Assembly (NCBI GenBank): GCA_050701635.1
Contig: JBOGDF010000046.1
Location: 1-21,368 of the forward strand
DNA from: WHSM01 sp050701635
GTDB lineage: Bacteria > Actinomycetota > Actinomycetes > Mycobacteriales > Micromonosporaceae
Direction of reading: 5' to 3'
Length of the DNA stretch: 21,368 nucleotides
This document shows, in pieces, positions 1-6,999 of the stretch (within the stretch, counting starts at the first letter, position 1; each line of letters begins with the position of its first letter). The notes beneath the pieces are model-generated. The model was given only the letters and a program-made list of their open reading frames with translations. It ran no database searches and had not been told where the DNA came from. The position numbers and the translations under genes were made by a program.

Positions 1-72
1 CCGCCGCCCGCCGACACCCCGCCGCCCGCCGACACCCCGCCGCCCACCGTCGCCCCGCCGCCCGCCGACACC
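1..72 (+). repeat. 18-bp in-frame tandem repeat, four units
   Basis: Bases 1-18, 19-36 and 55-72 are identical 18-mers and 37-54 is a variant with three substitutions. Each unit encodes Pro-Pro-Pro-Ala-Asp-Thr (variant Pro-Pro-Pro-Thr-Val-Ala). The array may extend to the left of the window. Confidence 0.85.
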
Positions 73-90
73 CAGCAGCCTGAGCCGTAG
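1..90 (+). CDS. C-terminal end of a gene with a proline-rich tail (partial)
   Basis: The first reading frame is open from base 1 to a TAG at 88-90 and encodes the last 29 residues of a protein. The tail is built from Pro-Pro-Pro-Ala-Asp-Thr units followed by a short Gln-Gln-Pro-Glu-Pro end. Such tails are usual as flexible linkers or cell-wall-spanning ends of actinobacterial surface or secreted proteins, but the functional part of this protein lies outside the window, so no function can be given. The reading is supported by the 18-bp in-frame repeat and by a hairpin terminator that contains the stop codon. Confidence 0.6.
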   Translation, partial: PPPADTPPPADTPPPTVAPPPADTQQPEP

Positions 91-98
91 GGCTCAGG
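79..98. terminator. Hairpin terminator, 8-bp perfect stem
   Basis: CCTGAGCC at 79-86 and GGCTCAGG at 91-98 form a perfect 8-bp stem around the 4-base loop GTAG. The TAG stop of the left gene lies mostly in the loop, and the TGA that ends the minus-strand fragment 94-180 lies in the right arm. The symmetrical stem without a U-tract is typical of actinobacterial terminators and could serve transcripts from both sides. Confidence 0.65.
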
Positions 99-180
99 GG
101 TGCAGGTGGGCGCCTTTGAGCACCTTGTCGACGGTGATCTTCGGACCGTAGGGCACCGCCGTCTTGCACGTTCGTCGCAG
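94..180 (-). pseudogene. C-terminal fragment of a small reading frame cut off by the NACHT gene
   Basis: On the minus strand the sequence from the downstream 25-bp repeat to the TGA at 96-94 reads L-R-R-T-C-K-T-A-V-P-Y-G-P-K and continues through K-I-T-V-D-K-V-L-K-G-A-H-L-H-P to the stop. Nearly all third codon positions are G or C and the composition is that of a real protein. The other copy of the repeat at 3107-3131 starts with ATG (3132-3130) and reads M-Q-R-T-Y-K-T-A-V in the same frame. Joined through the repeat, the two would give a complete small protein of about 28 residues. I do not recognise it. It could also be the tail of a longer lost gene. Confidence 0.45.
155..179. repeat. 25-bp direct repeat, copy at the 3' side of the NACHT gene
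   Basis: This matches 3107-3131 at 23 of 25 positions in the same orientation; both differences are C/T. It lies 12 bp beyond the stop codon of the NACHT gene. Similarity stops sharply at both ends of the repeat. Confidence 0.8.
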
Positions 181-191
181 GAATCCCCGAG

Positions 192-3065
192 TCACGCCCG
201 GGCGAGCACGATGGTCTCCAGGGGCGCCTCGCCGGTGGCGCGCCGTTGCAGCAGGGTGACACCGGCAGCGATGGTACGGAAGCCATCGCCGACGTCCCCC
301 AGCTCGCGGTTGTCCGCGTCGGCGGCGAGCGCAAGAGCCGGTAGCCGAATCACCATCTGATCCTCGCGGGCGAGTGACCGCCGCCGGCTGAAGACGGGCG
401 CGCACGCCTTCCCCAGGCGTCCGGCGACGACGGCAGCCCACGAGGCGTGGCCGGTCTCGCGATCGAGAAACGTCGCGCACGTGTGGCGCGCGGTGTGCGC
501 GAGCGCGTCAAGATCGACGGTGATCTGGTCGCCGTCAGAGATCCCCGCGGAGCGGGTCAGCACCCCGGCGAAGCCCTCCGCCCGCGGGCCCGGTACGGGT
601 TGCTCGCGGGCCGCCTGGAAGGCGCGCCCCAGCGCGAGCCCCATCGCCGCCGTACGGGTGCGTCCGAGGTCGTACGCCAGCTCGGCGGGATCCAGTGCGC
701 GGAGCAGATCGCGATCGAGGCCAAGCGCGTGGGCGAGGCGGTGCTCCTCGTGGCCGACGGCCTGGGCGCGTTCGACCGCCTGGGCCCGCGCCCGGTCAAG
801 GGCGCGGGCGAGGTCGCGATCCTGTACGAAGTCGCGGCTGAGCTGACGAGCGAGATCGGTATCGAGCGCGACCGGTGTAGCGACACCGTCTGCGTGCTCG
901 CCGGGCAGGTCGGCTTCGGCTAGCAGCGCTACCTCGATCGCACGGGCAAGGTCGCGATCGAAGGTGAGGGTGAGGAGATGATCGAGGATCTGCACCAGGC
1001 CACGGGCATCGATCAGCTCCAATCGCGGAATGATCGCGGAGTCGGCCACATCCGGGACGGTGGCGTCGAGAATCTGGCGTCCGGTGACGGCGTGTGGATG
1101 AGCGATTCCCGGGGGTACGTACAGCGCCGGCGCGGCGTTGCCCGTACGGGTCCACACACTGGTCGCGGACTCGTGGAACGGAAGCATCAGCGGCCTGGCT
1201 TCGGAGGCCAGGCGCCGCATCTCCTCGTGGGTCGGCAGCCGGTGCCCGGAAGCGCCGGTGTCGGCGGTGACACCGTTCACCCACCGGACGAAGGTGAGCG
1301 CGTCCCGTCCCCAGACGCCCGCCACCGGCTGCGTCGGATCGGCGGCGAACTCCGTGGGGCCGTCCGGGGGCGGTGTCCTGGTGTCCTGCAGGAACAGCCA
1401 GTAGAGGTCCTTCGCGACGGGCTGCGGACAGACGCCGTAGCCGACCTCGGCGCCGTGAAGATGGCGCAACGCCAGCGCACCCGCCACCAGCCGGCGGTGC
1501 GCCGGGTCCGCGCCATCGTGAAACGCCGCGGCCCGCACCGCCTCGAGGCGGTCGCGAAGTTCGGGAGCGAGTGCGCCACTGTGCTGGGCGCAGTCGAAGG
1601 CCAGGGCCAGCGCGGTGATGGTGTGGGATCTCAGGCACGCTCGGATGATCGGGTCGGCGTCGGCGTCGGCGACGTACAGCAGCGTGGTTTCCCGCCACCA
1701 CCCGTTGTTGACCTGCTTCATCAACAGCCGGCTGTGCCGGTTGTCTCGGATATGGGTGGCGGCAAGGTATTCGCCGAAGGTGTGGTGGGCGAAGCCGTAG
1801 CAGCCCCGTTCTGTTTCGACCAGAAGTCCCCGGCGTTCGGCGTCGGCGAGAAAGTCTCGCGGGCTCCTCGTCGCCGAGCTTCGCTTCAGGCCCGACGCGA
1901 TGTTCTCCAACACCTGTTGTTGCGGCAGCTCCCGCGCCTGCGCCTTCATCATCGCGAAAGCCAGTCCCGCGAGTACGCGCTCCTTGTCGGAGCCGTCCAG
2001 TCCACCCGATTCCCCGTCGGCATCCGGAGATCGCAGGGTCACCTGGAAGATCGTGCGGTACAGCTCGGCCCGGCTGCGCGGCAGCGCGTTCGCGTGGCGG
2101 TGGACGTTGACGATCATGGTCAGCAACAGCGGGTTGACCGCCAGGTCGTACAGCTGCGGGGCGGCCGTGAGTCGCTTGAGCAGGTCGGCGGCTCTCCGCT
2201 CGGCGCGGAGCGTGACGGCGGAGCTGTCACCGCCCGCGGCATGGCGTTCCACGGCCAGGCACCATCCGCGTACGAAGCGTTCGATCTGCGCGTCGGTGAA
2301 GGGCTGCAGCTGTAGTACGTCGGCCGCCCGGATGGCGGCGGTCTGGTAGCCGTGCGGGCGCGAGGTGATCACGTAGTCGTTGTGCGGGTACACCTCGATC
2401 TGGTGCTCGATCCAGTGGATGACTCCTTCGAGGTCCTGGTCAACGGCCACCTCGTCCAGCCCGTCCAGCAGCACCAGGCAGTTGCCGCGGCGCAGCTGGT
2501 GCTCCCACCAACCGTCCGGCGCGCTGCCCAGATCGCGCAGCGTGGTCTGCAGCAGCCCGGCCAGGGACACCGGCGATGTCTGCGCGATCCAGTCTGAGTG
2601 TTCCCGCAACGTCAGCAGGATCGGGATGGCGCGTTGCTGCCGGCGCGCAGACCGGGCGGCGTCGCGCGCCAGGTGGCGCAGCAGCGTGGTCTTGCCGCTG
2701 CCGGGCGCTCCCACCACCGCCAACACCGACGGTGCCTCACGGTCGAGGAATTCGTGGATGGTGTGGCGATCCGCGATGGGCGCCGGCACCTCGGCCAACA
2801 CGGAGCTTGACGCGTGGGCGGTTTTGTGGACCACCAGAAACAGATCCACGAACAGCTCGTCCAACTCCAGCGCGTGCGGCGCCAGCACTCCCGGCAGCGC
2901 GCGATTGACGTGCTTCAGGGAGGACAGCACGTACTCCCGGTACCGGCGGTCGTAGCGCCGTTCGTTGACTTTCTTTCGAATGACGGTGTCGGTCGCTTCG
3001 GCAAGCCGCTTCAGGTGATCATTCAGCACCACGACCAAGGACCCGAACAAGGACACGAAAACCAC
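192..3065 (-). CDS. NACHT-domain STAND NTPase with FGE-like domain and DLAR repeats; candidate anti-phage sensor
   Basis: A 957-residue protein. Residues 119-127 (GAPGSGKTT) are the Walker A loop, 196-205 (CLVLLDGLDE) the Walker B strand and 231-240 (YVITSRPHGY) a sensor-1-like segment. Residues 413-436 carry the GLLVE...FAHHTFGEYLAA pattern of the NACHT winged-helix region. Residues about 545-655 (YWLFLQDT, then VAGVWGRDALTFVRWVNG, HRLPTHEEM and SVWTR) resemble the formylglycine-generating-enzyme/C-type-lectin fold in a degenerate form. Asp-Leu-Ala-Arg helical motifs recur at 703-711, 735-743, 749-759 and 784-792. NACHT NTPases of this kind are known in bacterial anti-phage defence, with the C-terminal part thought to sense the trigger. 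The GTG start at 3065 is the first candidate after an in-frame TAA; the ribosome site is weak. It stands alone, flanked by a direct repeat. The NACHT call is firm; the defence role and the sensing role of the FGE-like part are inferred. Confidence 0.9.
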   Translation of the reverse strand: MVFVSLFGSLVVVLNDHLKRLAEATDTVIRKKVNERRYDRRYREYVLSSLKHVNRALPGVLAPHALELDELFVDLFLVVHKTAHASSSVLAEVPAPIADRHTIHEFLDREAPSVLAVVGAPGSGKTTLLRHLARDAARSARRQQRAIPILLTLREHSDWIAQTSPVSLAGLLQTTLRDLGSAPDGWWEHQLRRGNCLVLLDGLDEVAVDQDLEGVIHWIEHQIEVYPHNDYVITSRPHGYQTAAIRAADVLQLQPFTDAQIERFVRGWCLAVERHAAGGDSSAVTLRAERRAADLLKRLTAAPQLYDLAVNPLLLTMIVNVHRHANALPRSRAELYRTIFQVTLRSPDADGESGGLDGSDKERVLAGLAFAMMKAQARELPQQQVLENIASGLKRSSATRSPRDFLADAERRGLLVETERGCYGFAHHTFGEYLAATHIRDNRHSRLLMKQVNNGWWRETTLLYVADADADPIIRACLRSHTITALALAFDCAQHSGALAPELRDRLEAVRAAAFHDGADPAHRRLVAGALALRHLHGAEVGYGVCPQPVAKDLYWLFLQDTRTPPPDGPTEFAADPTQPVAGVWGRDALTFVRWVNGVTADTGASGHRLPTHEEMRRLASEARPLMLPFHESATSVWTRTGNAAPALYVPPGIAHPHAVTGRQILDATVPDVADSAIIPRLELIDARGLVQILDHLLTLTFDRDLARAIEVALLAEADLPGEHADGVATPVALDTDLARQLSRDFVQDRDLARALDRARAQAVERAQAVGHEEHRLAHALGLDRDLLRALDPAELAYDLGRTRTAAMGLALGRAFQAAREQPVPGPRAEGFAGVLTRSAGISDGDQITVDLDALAHTARHTCATFLDRETGHASWAAVVAGRLGKACAPVFSRRRSLAREDQMVIRLPALALAADADNRELGDVGDGFRTIAAGVTLLQRRATGEAPLETIVLARA

Positions 3066-3106
3066 GTACCGTCCACACTCGACCGAAGAGCGGAAGTCGG
3101 CAGTTT

Positions 3107-3131
3107 ACCGCCGTCTTGTACGTTCGTTGCA
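3107..3131. repeat. 25-bp direct repeat, copy at the 5' side of the NACHT gene
   Basis: This is the partner of 155-179 and lies 41 bp upstream of the GTG start of the NACHT gene. The two copies are 2952 bp apart (start to start) and enclose the gene exactly. In this copy the minus-strand frame begins with an ATG at 3132-3130. Confidence 0.8.
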
Positions 3132-3213
3132 TGGCCGCCGTACGCCCTGGTCCGAGCCGGCCGCCAGTAGATCCGGATGGTCGTCGGCGATCCTCGCGGC
3201 GCCTGGCGAAGCG

Positions 3214-3335
3214 TCAGGCGACGTGCAGGTCAGCGAGCGTCTTCTCGGCGTCGGGTACGTGTTCCAGCTCGGGCAGGCTGGCGTAGCAGGCGCCGGCCGC
3301 ATACCGCCAGCGTAACGACGCCCACCCGACCCGCC
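3214..3335 (-). pseudogene. Possible decayed C-terminal coding fragment
   Basis: The minus strand reads a protein-like end, with the segments RWRYAAGACYASLPELEH and VPDAEKTLADLHVA followed by TGA (3216-3214). Almost all third codon positions are G or C. Upstream the frame runs into the palindrome at 3395-3445 and no start or domain can be recognised, so this looks like the remaining end of a lost gene. The family is unknown. The rest of 3132-3394 holds nothing I can identify. Confidence 0.25.
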
Positions 3336-3394
3336 AGCCGACCGCTCGTCCAGGCGCTACGCCCGCGCTGCGTCCGCGCCGCGTGCGCCACCTG

Positions 3395-3445
3395 GAGATC
3401 TTGGTCGTTTGGTGTCCGATCCTGACACTAAACGACCAAGATCTC
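3395..3445. repeat. Long palindrome, 22-bp arms with 7-base loop (copy A)
   Basis: Arms 3395-3416 and 3424-3445 pair at 21 of 22 positions around the loop cgatcct. The outer part is GAGATCTTGG. A closely related element lies at 5367-5417, so the PL6 gene is bracketed by two members of the same family. It could act as a bidirectional terminator or be a dispersed intergenic (REP-like) element. Confidence 0.8.
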
Positions 3446-3513
3446 GCGGCGTGGCGAAGCACGGCGGGAGAGGCAGCCGACCGGCCGGCAAGGGGTTGCC
3501 GGCACGGCTAATT

Positions 3514-3532
3514 GTTAGATAGTCTTCCTAAC
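3514..3532 (+). promoter_or_regulatory. Putative ROK-repressor operator before the PL6 lyase gene
   Basis: GTTAG at 3514-3518 and CTAAC at 3528-3532 form an inverted repeat. The right half, GATAGTCTTCCTAAC, matches 14 of 15 bases of the minus-strand sequence of the operator before the ROK gene (17944-17966). The site lies 38 bp before the lyase ATG. A weak promoter (TTGCCG at 3496-3501, GATAGT at 3518-3523) would overlap it, consistent with repression. The promoter is tentative; the site similarity is seen directly. Confidence 0.55.
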
Positions 3533-3570
3533 CTTTCCTTGGTACGCACCGCGGCCACCTGGAGACTGGC

Positions 3571-5367
3571 ATGAAGTCATCTGGTACGAGGCTCATCTGG
3601 ACCGCGATGGCGGCGTTCACCGTGGTTGTCGCCGCCACCGCCAGCGCTGTCACCGCATCGGCGGTAGCCACGCGTGTGATCCCGGTGTCGTCCATCGCGG
3701 AGCTACAGTCCGCCGCGAACCAGGCACAGCCCGGCGACCGTATCGAGCTCGCCGACGGCGTGTACACGACCACCGGCGCGATCCGGCTCACCCGGTCGGG
3801 CACGCCGAGCGCGCCGATCACGATCGCGGCGGCCAACGTCGGCCGGGCCGAGATCCGCGGCTCCGCGGGCTTCGCGTTGCAGGCGATCGACCGCGTGGTG
3901 CTGAGCGGGTTCCGGCTCACGCACCAGGGCGGACTGTCCATTCCAGACGGTGCTGACCACGTGAGGTTCACCCGCAACGTCGTACGGCTGCCGGGCACGG
4001 TGGGGAACTGGCTGACCGTGGTCGGCAACGACGCCCAGGTCGACCACAACGACTTCCGGTACAAGAGCACCCAAGGGGTGTTCCTGCAGGTCACCGGGCC
4101 CGGCGAACGGGAGATGGCGAAACGTACCTGGGTTCACCACAACTACTTCGCCGACCACACCTTCACCGGCTCCAACGGTGGCGAGTCGATCCGGCTCGGC
4201 TACAGCTCCCGCCAGCTCAGCTCGGCGTACGCCGTCATCGAGAACAACCTGTTCGAGCGGGCCGACGGAGACTCCGAAGCGATCTCGGTGAAGTCGTCGG
4301 ACAACACCGTCCGGCACAACACCCTGCGCGACAGCCGCGGCTCGATCGTGCTGCGGCACGGCAACCGCAACCGGGTCGACGGCAACCTGATGCTCGGCGG
4401 CAGCTCCGGGATGCGGTTCTACGACAACGACCACGTACTGGTCAACAACGTGATCCAGGGCGGCAACGGCCAGATCATCGCCGGCTCCGGCACGGTGGCC
4501 GACGACACCTCGTGGTCGACCGCGCACGCCCGGCCGGACCGGGTGCTGGTGGCGTTCAACACCGTGGTCGGTAACCGTACGGCGCTGCTGCAGGTGGGGC
4601 AGGGCACCGACCGGCTCGGGCCGAACGAGTGCACGTTCGCCAACAACATCTTCGTCGGCGGGGGATCCGGCGCACTGCTCGACATCGACGAGGGCACCAA
4701 CCTGCGCTGGGAGGGCAACCTGGTGTGGGCGGGCAGCGGCGGCAACGCTCCGTCGTCCGGCTATCGCGTGACGGACCCGCGACTGGTCACCGACGCGGGA
4801 GGCCTGCGCCGGCTGTCGGCCACCAGCCCCGCCATCGACGCCGCGGTTGGTGCGTACCCCCAGGTCGATCGTGATCTGGACCTGCAGCCGCGGTCCGGCG
4901 CCAAGGACGTCGGCGCCGACGAGTACGCGGCGACCGGCACCGAGCGGCGTCCGCTGATCCCCGCCGATGTCGGACCGTACGTGCCCAGTACGGCAACCAC
5001 CTGGTACGAGGCCGAGCACGCCATCTGCCAGGGCACCGTGGACTCCAATCACTACGGATTCTCCGGTACCGGCTTCTGCAACACCACCAACGCCGCCGGG
5101 GCGTACGTGGAGTGGACGGTCCAGGTGGCGACCGCGGGGACGTACCCACTGAGGTTCCGGTACGCCAACGGCGGGACCGTGGAACGGCCGATGGTGATCG
5201 CGGTCGACGGCGAGTCTCGGGTCACCCTGCCGTTCGCGGCGACCGGCGCCTGGTCGAGCTGGCAGACCGCCACGATCGAGCTCGCGCTGGCCGCGGGCAC
5301 CCACGCCATCCGGGCCACCGCGACCACCGCCACCGGCGGCCCCAACCTCGACTACTTACGCCTTTAG
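3571..5367 (+). CDS. Secreted polysaccharide lyase family 6 (alginate lyase/chondroitinase B type) with CBM35-like module
   Basis: A 598-residue exported protein predicted to cleave uronic-acid polysaccharides by beta-elimination. Residues 1-31 are a signal peptide. Residues about 36-450 form the right-handed beta-helix of PL6, with the family segments NGGESIRLG (202-210), SEAISVKSSDN (235-245) and RHGNRN (262-267). Lys241 and Arg262 sit where the catalytic Lys and Arg of chondroitinase B are found. Residues about 477-598 are a CBM35/CBM6-like domain (YEAEHA, then GTGFCN, YVEWTV, RYANGG and GGPNLDYL), very similar to the first domain of the secreted GH5 enzyme at 8305-11001. The ATG has GGAG about 8 bases upstream. 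An operator like that of the ROK gene precedes it, so it is probably co-regulated with the transport operon. The exact substrate (alginate, a chondroitin-like or another uronate polymer) is not decided by the sequence. Confidence 0.88.
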   Translation: MKSSGTRLIWTAMAAFTVVVAATASAVTASAVATRVIPVSSIAELQSAANQAQPGDRIELADGVYTTTGAIRLTRSGTPSAPITIAAANVGRAEIRGSAGFALQAIDRVVLSGFRLTHQGGLSIPDGADHVRFTRNVVRLPGTVGNWLTVVGNDAQVDHNDFRYKSTQGVFLQVTGPGEREMAKRTWVHHNYFADHTFTGSNGGESIRLGYSSRQLSSAYAVIENNLFERADGDSEAISVKSSDNTVRHNTLRDSRGSIVLRHGNRNRVDGNLMLGGSSGMRFYDNDHVLVNNVIQGGNGQIIAGSGTVADDTSWSTAHARPDRVLVAFNTVVGNRTALLQVGQGTDRLGPNECTFANNIFVGGGSGALLDIDEGTNLRWEGNLVWAGSGGNAPSSGYRVTDPRLVTDAGGLRRLSATSPAIDAAVGAYPQVDRDLDLQPRSGAKDVGADEYAATGTERRPLIPADVGPYVPSTATTWYEAEHAICQGTVDSNHYGFSGTGFCNTTNAAGAYVEWTVQVATAGTYPLRFRYANGGTVERPMVIAVDGESRVTLPFAATGAWSSWQTATIELALAAGTHAIRATATTATGGPNLDYLRL

Positions 5368-5417
5368 AGATCTTGGGAGTTTGATGTCAGGATCTGACAT
5401 CAAACTCCCAAGATCTC
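5367..5417. terminator. Long perfect palindrome, 22-bp arms with 7-base loop (copy B), between convergent genes
   Basis: Arms 5367-5388 and 5396-5417 are perfectly complementary around the loop aggatct. The first base of the palindrome is the last base of the TAG stop of the lyase gene, and the convergent secreted-protein gene ends at 5434. Position and symmetry fit a bidirectional terminator. It shares outer arms, arm length and loop length with 3395-3445, so it belongs to the same repeat family. Confidence 0.75.
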
Positions 5418-5433
5418 CAGCGTCCAAGGCCAG

Positions 5434-5907
5434 CTATGCCGTCGTCAGGTTGATCGGCTCCTGGCTCCAGGTATCTGTGACGTCGTTCCAGGTCGCGACG
5501 CCGTCAAATCGCAGGCCCTCGCTGCCGGTGCCGGTGCCGGTGCCGGTGCCGGGTACGAACGCCACCGACGAGGTGGGCGACACGATGGTCTGCCACCGCT
5601 GCGACCGGTGGGCGCGTGACGGACCCTCACCGGTGCACGTCCCCGACCACTCGCCGTGCCCCGTGGCACCTGTGCTGGGCTGCGTCAGCGTGACGCGGAT
5701 CCGGGCCGGGGAGCCGGCCGGGCAGTCCAGCACCCCGCCGATCGAGATGGTGCCGTCGCCGGCCAGCACCGCGGACCGGTCGACCCCGCCGGAACTCCCG
5801 TCAAACGGGACCCGCCCCGCCTCCGCGGCCACCGGAATCAGGGAGCCCACCCCGCCGAGGACCAGCACCACGATCGCCACGCCGGCAAGCTTGATCCTTC
5901 TCGCCAT
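5434..5907 (-). CDS. Small secreted protein of unknown function with a Gly-Thr repeat
   Basis: A 157-residue protein that I do not recognise. It begins with MARRIKLAG and a strongly hydrophobic stretch to about residue 24, then an Ala-rich site (AAEAG), so it is probably exported by the Sec route. The mature part is Ser/Thr/Gly-rich, contains two cysteines that may pair (LDCPAG and SGTCTGE) and a run of Gly-Thr pairs near residue 120, and ends in a segment with three Trp residues spread over the last 65 positions. The ATG at 5907 was chosen because it directly precedes the signal peptide and has GGGGGTG upstream; a GTG two codons earlier is possible. It lies 111 bp after the TolB-like gene on the same strand and has a candidate promoter in that gap, so it may be transcribed separately. 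Confidence 0.65.
   Translation of the reverse strand: MARRIKLAGVAIVVLVLGGVGSLIPVAAEAGRVPFDGSSGGVDRSAVLAGDGTISIGGVLDCPAGSPARIRVTLTQPSTGATGHGEWSGTCTGEGPSRAHRSQRWQTIVSPTSSVAFVPGTGTGTGTGSEGLRFDGVATWNDVTDTWSQEPINLTTA
5524..5552 (-). repeat. Hexanucleotide tandem repeat inside a coding region
   Basis: GCCGGT is repeated 4.8 times without error. On the coding (minus) strand each unit gives one Gly-Thr pair. The length is a multiple of three, so copy-number change would not shift the frame. Confidence 0.85.
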
Positions 5908-5992
5908 GACCACACCCCCAGGGCTCACCGCATCCGCCGGGCCAGACGACTGGACGCCCCCTTCACACAGCATGCGGGTACGGCGGGTTTGC

Positions 5993-6022
5993 GCTATCCG
6001 CCGAACGCACCGTCGTGGTCAA
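5993..6022 (-). promoter_or_regulatory. Candidate promoter for the small secreted protein gene
   Basis: On the minus strand TTGACC (6022-6017) is followed after 18 bases by GATAGC (5998-5993). The -35 box is good and the -10 box mediocre. It overlaps the stop codon of the upstream TolB-like gene and would start transcription near 5986, about 80 bases before the ATG. Confidence 0.35.
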
Positions 6023-6999
6023 GCCCTCAGGACGGCGGGCGAGGCGGCGTCGCGGATCAGACGGCGCGGCGGGGCGTGGCCGTCGGCGGGCGCGGCCCAG
6101 ACGTCCGAGCCGCCGTCGTCGCGGGGCATCGCGTACAGGACGGTGTTGGCGTCGAGCCACTCGGCCTGGTCGTCGATGCCGTCGGTGCCGGGCAGCGGAG
6201 TCTCGGTCATGGTGGCGAGGTCGAGCACGTACAGCCGCCACGGCCGGTCGCCGGACGAGACCCGCTTCTTGAACGCCAGTCGCGTCCCGTCCGGCGAGAG
6301 CGAAGGACATTCCAGGTTGGTACGCAACGTCCGCGCCCGCCAGCTCGCGATGTCGCCGCGTACCAGGTGCGTACGCCCGCCGGTGGACATGCTGGCGTAG
6401 AAGCCGCCGCCCGGCGCGAACGTGACCCCCCACAGGTTCACGTCGGGGGCGTGCACCCGGGTGCGGTCGCGGGTGATCGAGAGCGTCTCGATGTCGGTGT
6501 ACCGGTGGCCGGTACGCCGATCCAGGATCGAGGTCTGCGTCGAGAAGCCGTCCCCGGCGTACGAATGGCCGGTGACGAACGCGGTCCAGGCGGCGCGCCG
6601 CCCGTCGGGGGCGAGTCGCGCCCGGTTCGGGATGCCAGCCGCCTTCACCCGCTGCGTCTCGCGGAGCCGCCGGTCCAGCAACACCGCGTCGAACCCCTCC
6701 GCCGCGCCCGCCCACGGCCGCAGACACAGCCCCGCCCCTCGTACGGCGTGCACCCGGGCGCACGACACCGCGGACACCGTACGGGCGCCGCCCGGGTCGC
6801 CGGTCGGTACGGCGGCGAGGTGCCCGTACCCGGCTCCGGGTCGGAGATTGCGGAACACCACCTGCCCCGGTACGCCGAGATCGATCCGGCCCGCGCCGGC
6901 GCCCCGGGACGGCTCCGCACGGCGTACCACCGCATAACCGACCGCGATCGCGGCCAGCACCGCCGCCGCGACCAGCACCGCAACGACCCGGCGGTTCAC
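6019..6999 (-). CDS. Membrane-anchored TolB-like beta-propeller protein
   Basis: A 326-residue protein. Residues about 5-25 form one hydrophobic segment after a short Arg-containing start, so it is probably anchored in the membrane with the rest outside. Downstream are PD40/TolB-like blade motifs: RLAPDGRRAAW, then SLSPDGTRLAF, and a later blade reading AEWLDANTVLYAM with DVWAAP after it. TolB-like propellers act as protein or ligand-binding platforms; no enzymatic residues are apparent. The start is the GTG at 6999, which overlaps the stop of the MFS gene by 4 bases (GTGA) and has GGGAGG six bases upstream. The overlap implies coupled translation with the transporter, so the two products probably work together. 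The substrate is unknown. Confidence 0.75.
   Translation of the reverse strand: MNRRVVAVLVAAAVLAAIAVGYAVVRRAEPSRGAGAGRIDLGVPGQVVFRNLRPGAGYGHLAAVPTGDPGGARTVSAVSCARVHAVRGAGLCLRPWAGAAEGFDAVLLDRRLRETQRVKAAGIPNRARLAPDGRRAAWTAFVTGHSYAGDGFSTQTSILDRRTGHRYTDIETLSITRDRTRVHAPDVNLWGVTFAPGGGFYASMSTGGRTHLVRGDIASWRARTLRTNLECPSLSPDGTRLAFKKRVSSGDRPWRLYVLDLATMTETPLPGTDGIDDQAEWLDANTVLYAMPRDDGGSDVWAAPADGHAPPRRLIRDAASPAVLRA

Noticed and set aside
1..72. CRISPR-like array
   Set aside because: The 18-bp units are contiguous, without spacers, and encode a proline-rich protein tail.
978..2315. A plus-strand open frame of 445 codons inside the NACHT gene
   Set aside because: Antisense shadow; the minus strand carries the Walker motifs and NACHT features over the same bases.
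192..3065. NACHT gene as part of a multi-gene defence island or bearing a diversity-generating retroelement target
   Set aside because: The FGE-like domain recalls retroelement targets, but no reverse transcriptase, template repeat or second defence gene is visible here.
155..3131. Integrative element with attachment sites
   Set aside because: No integrase, transposase or tRNA gene is present between or beside the repeats, so only a passive insertion or duplication can be supported.
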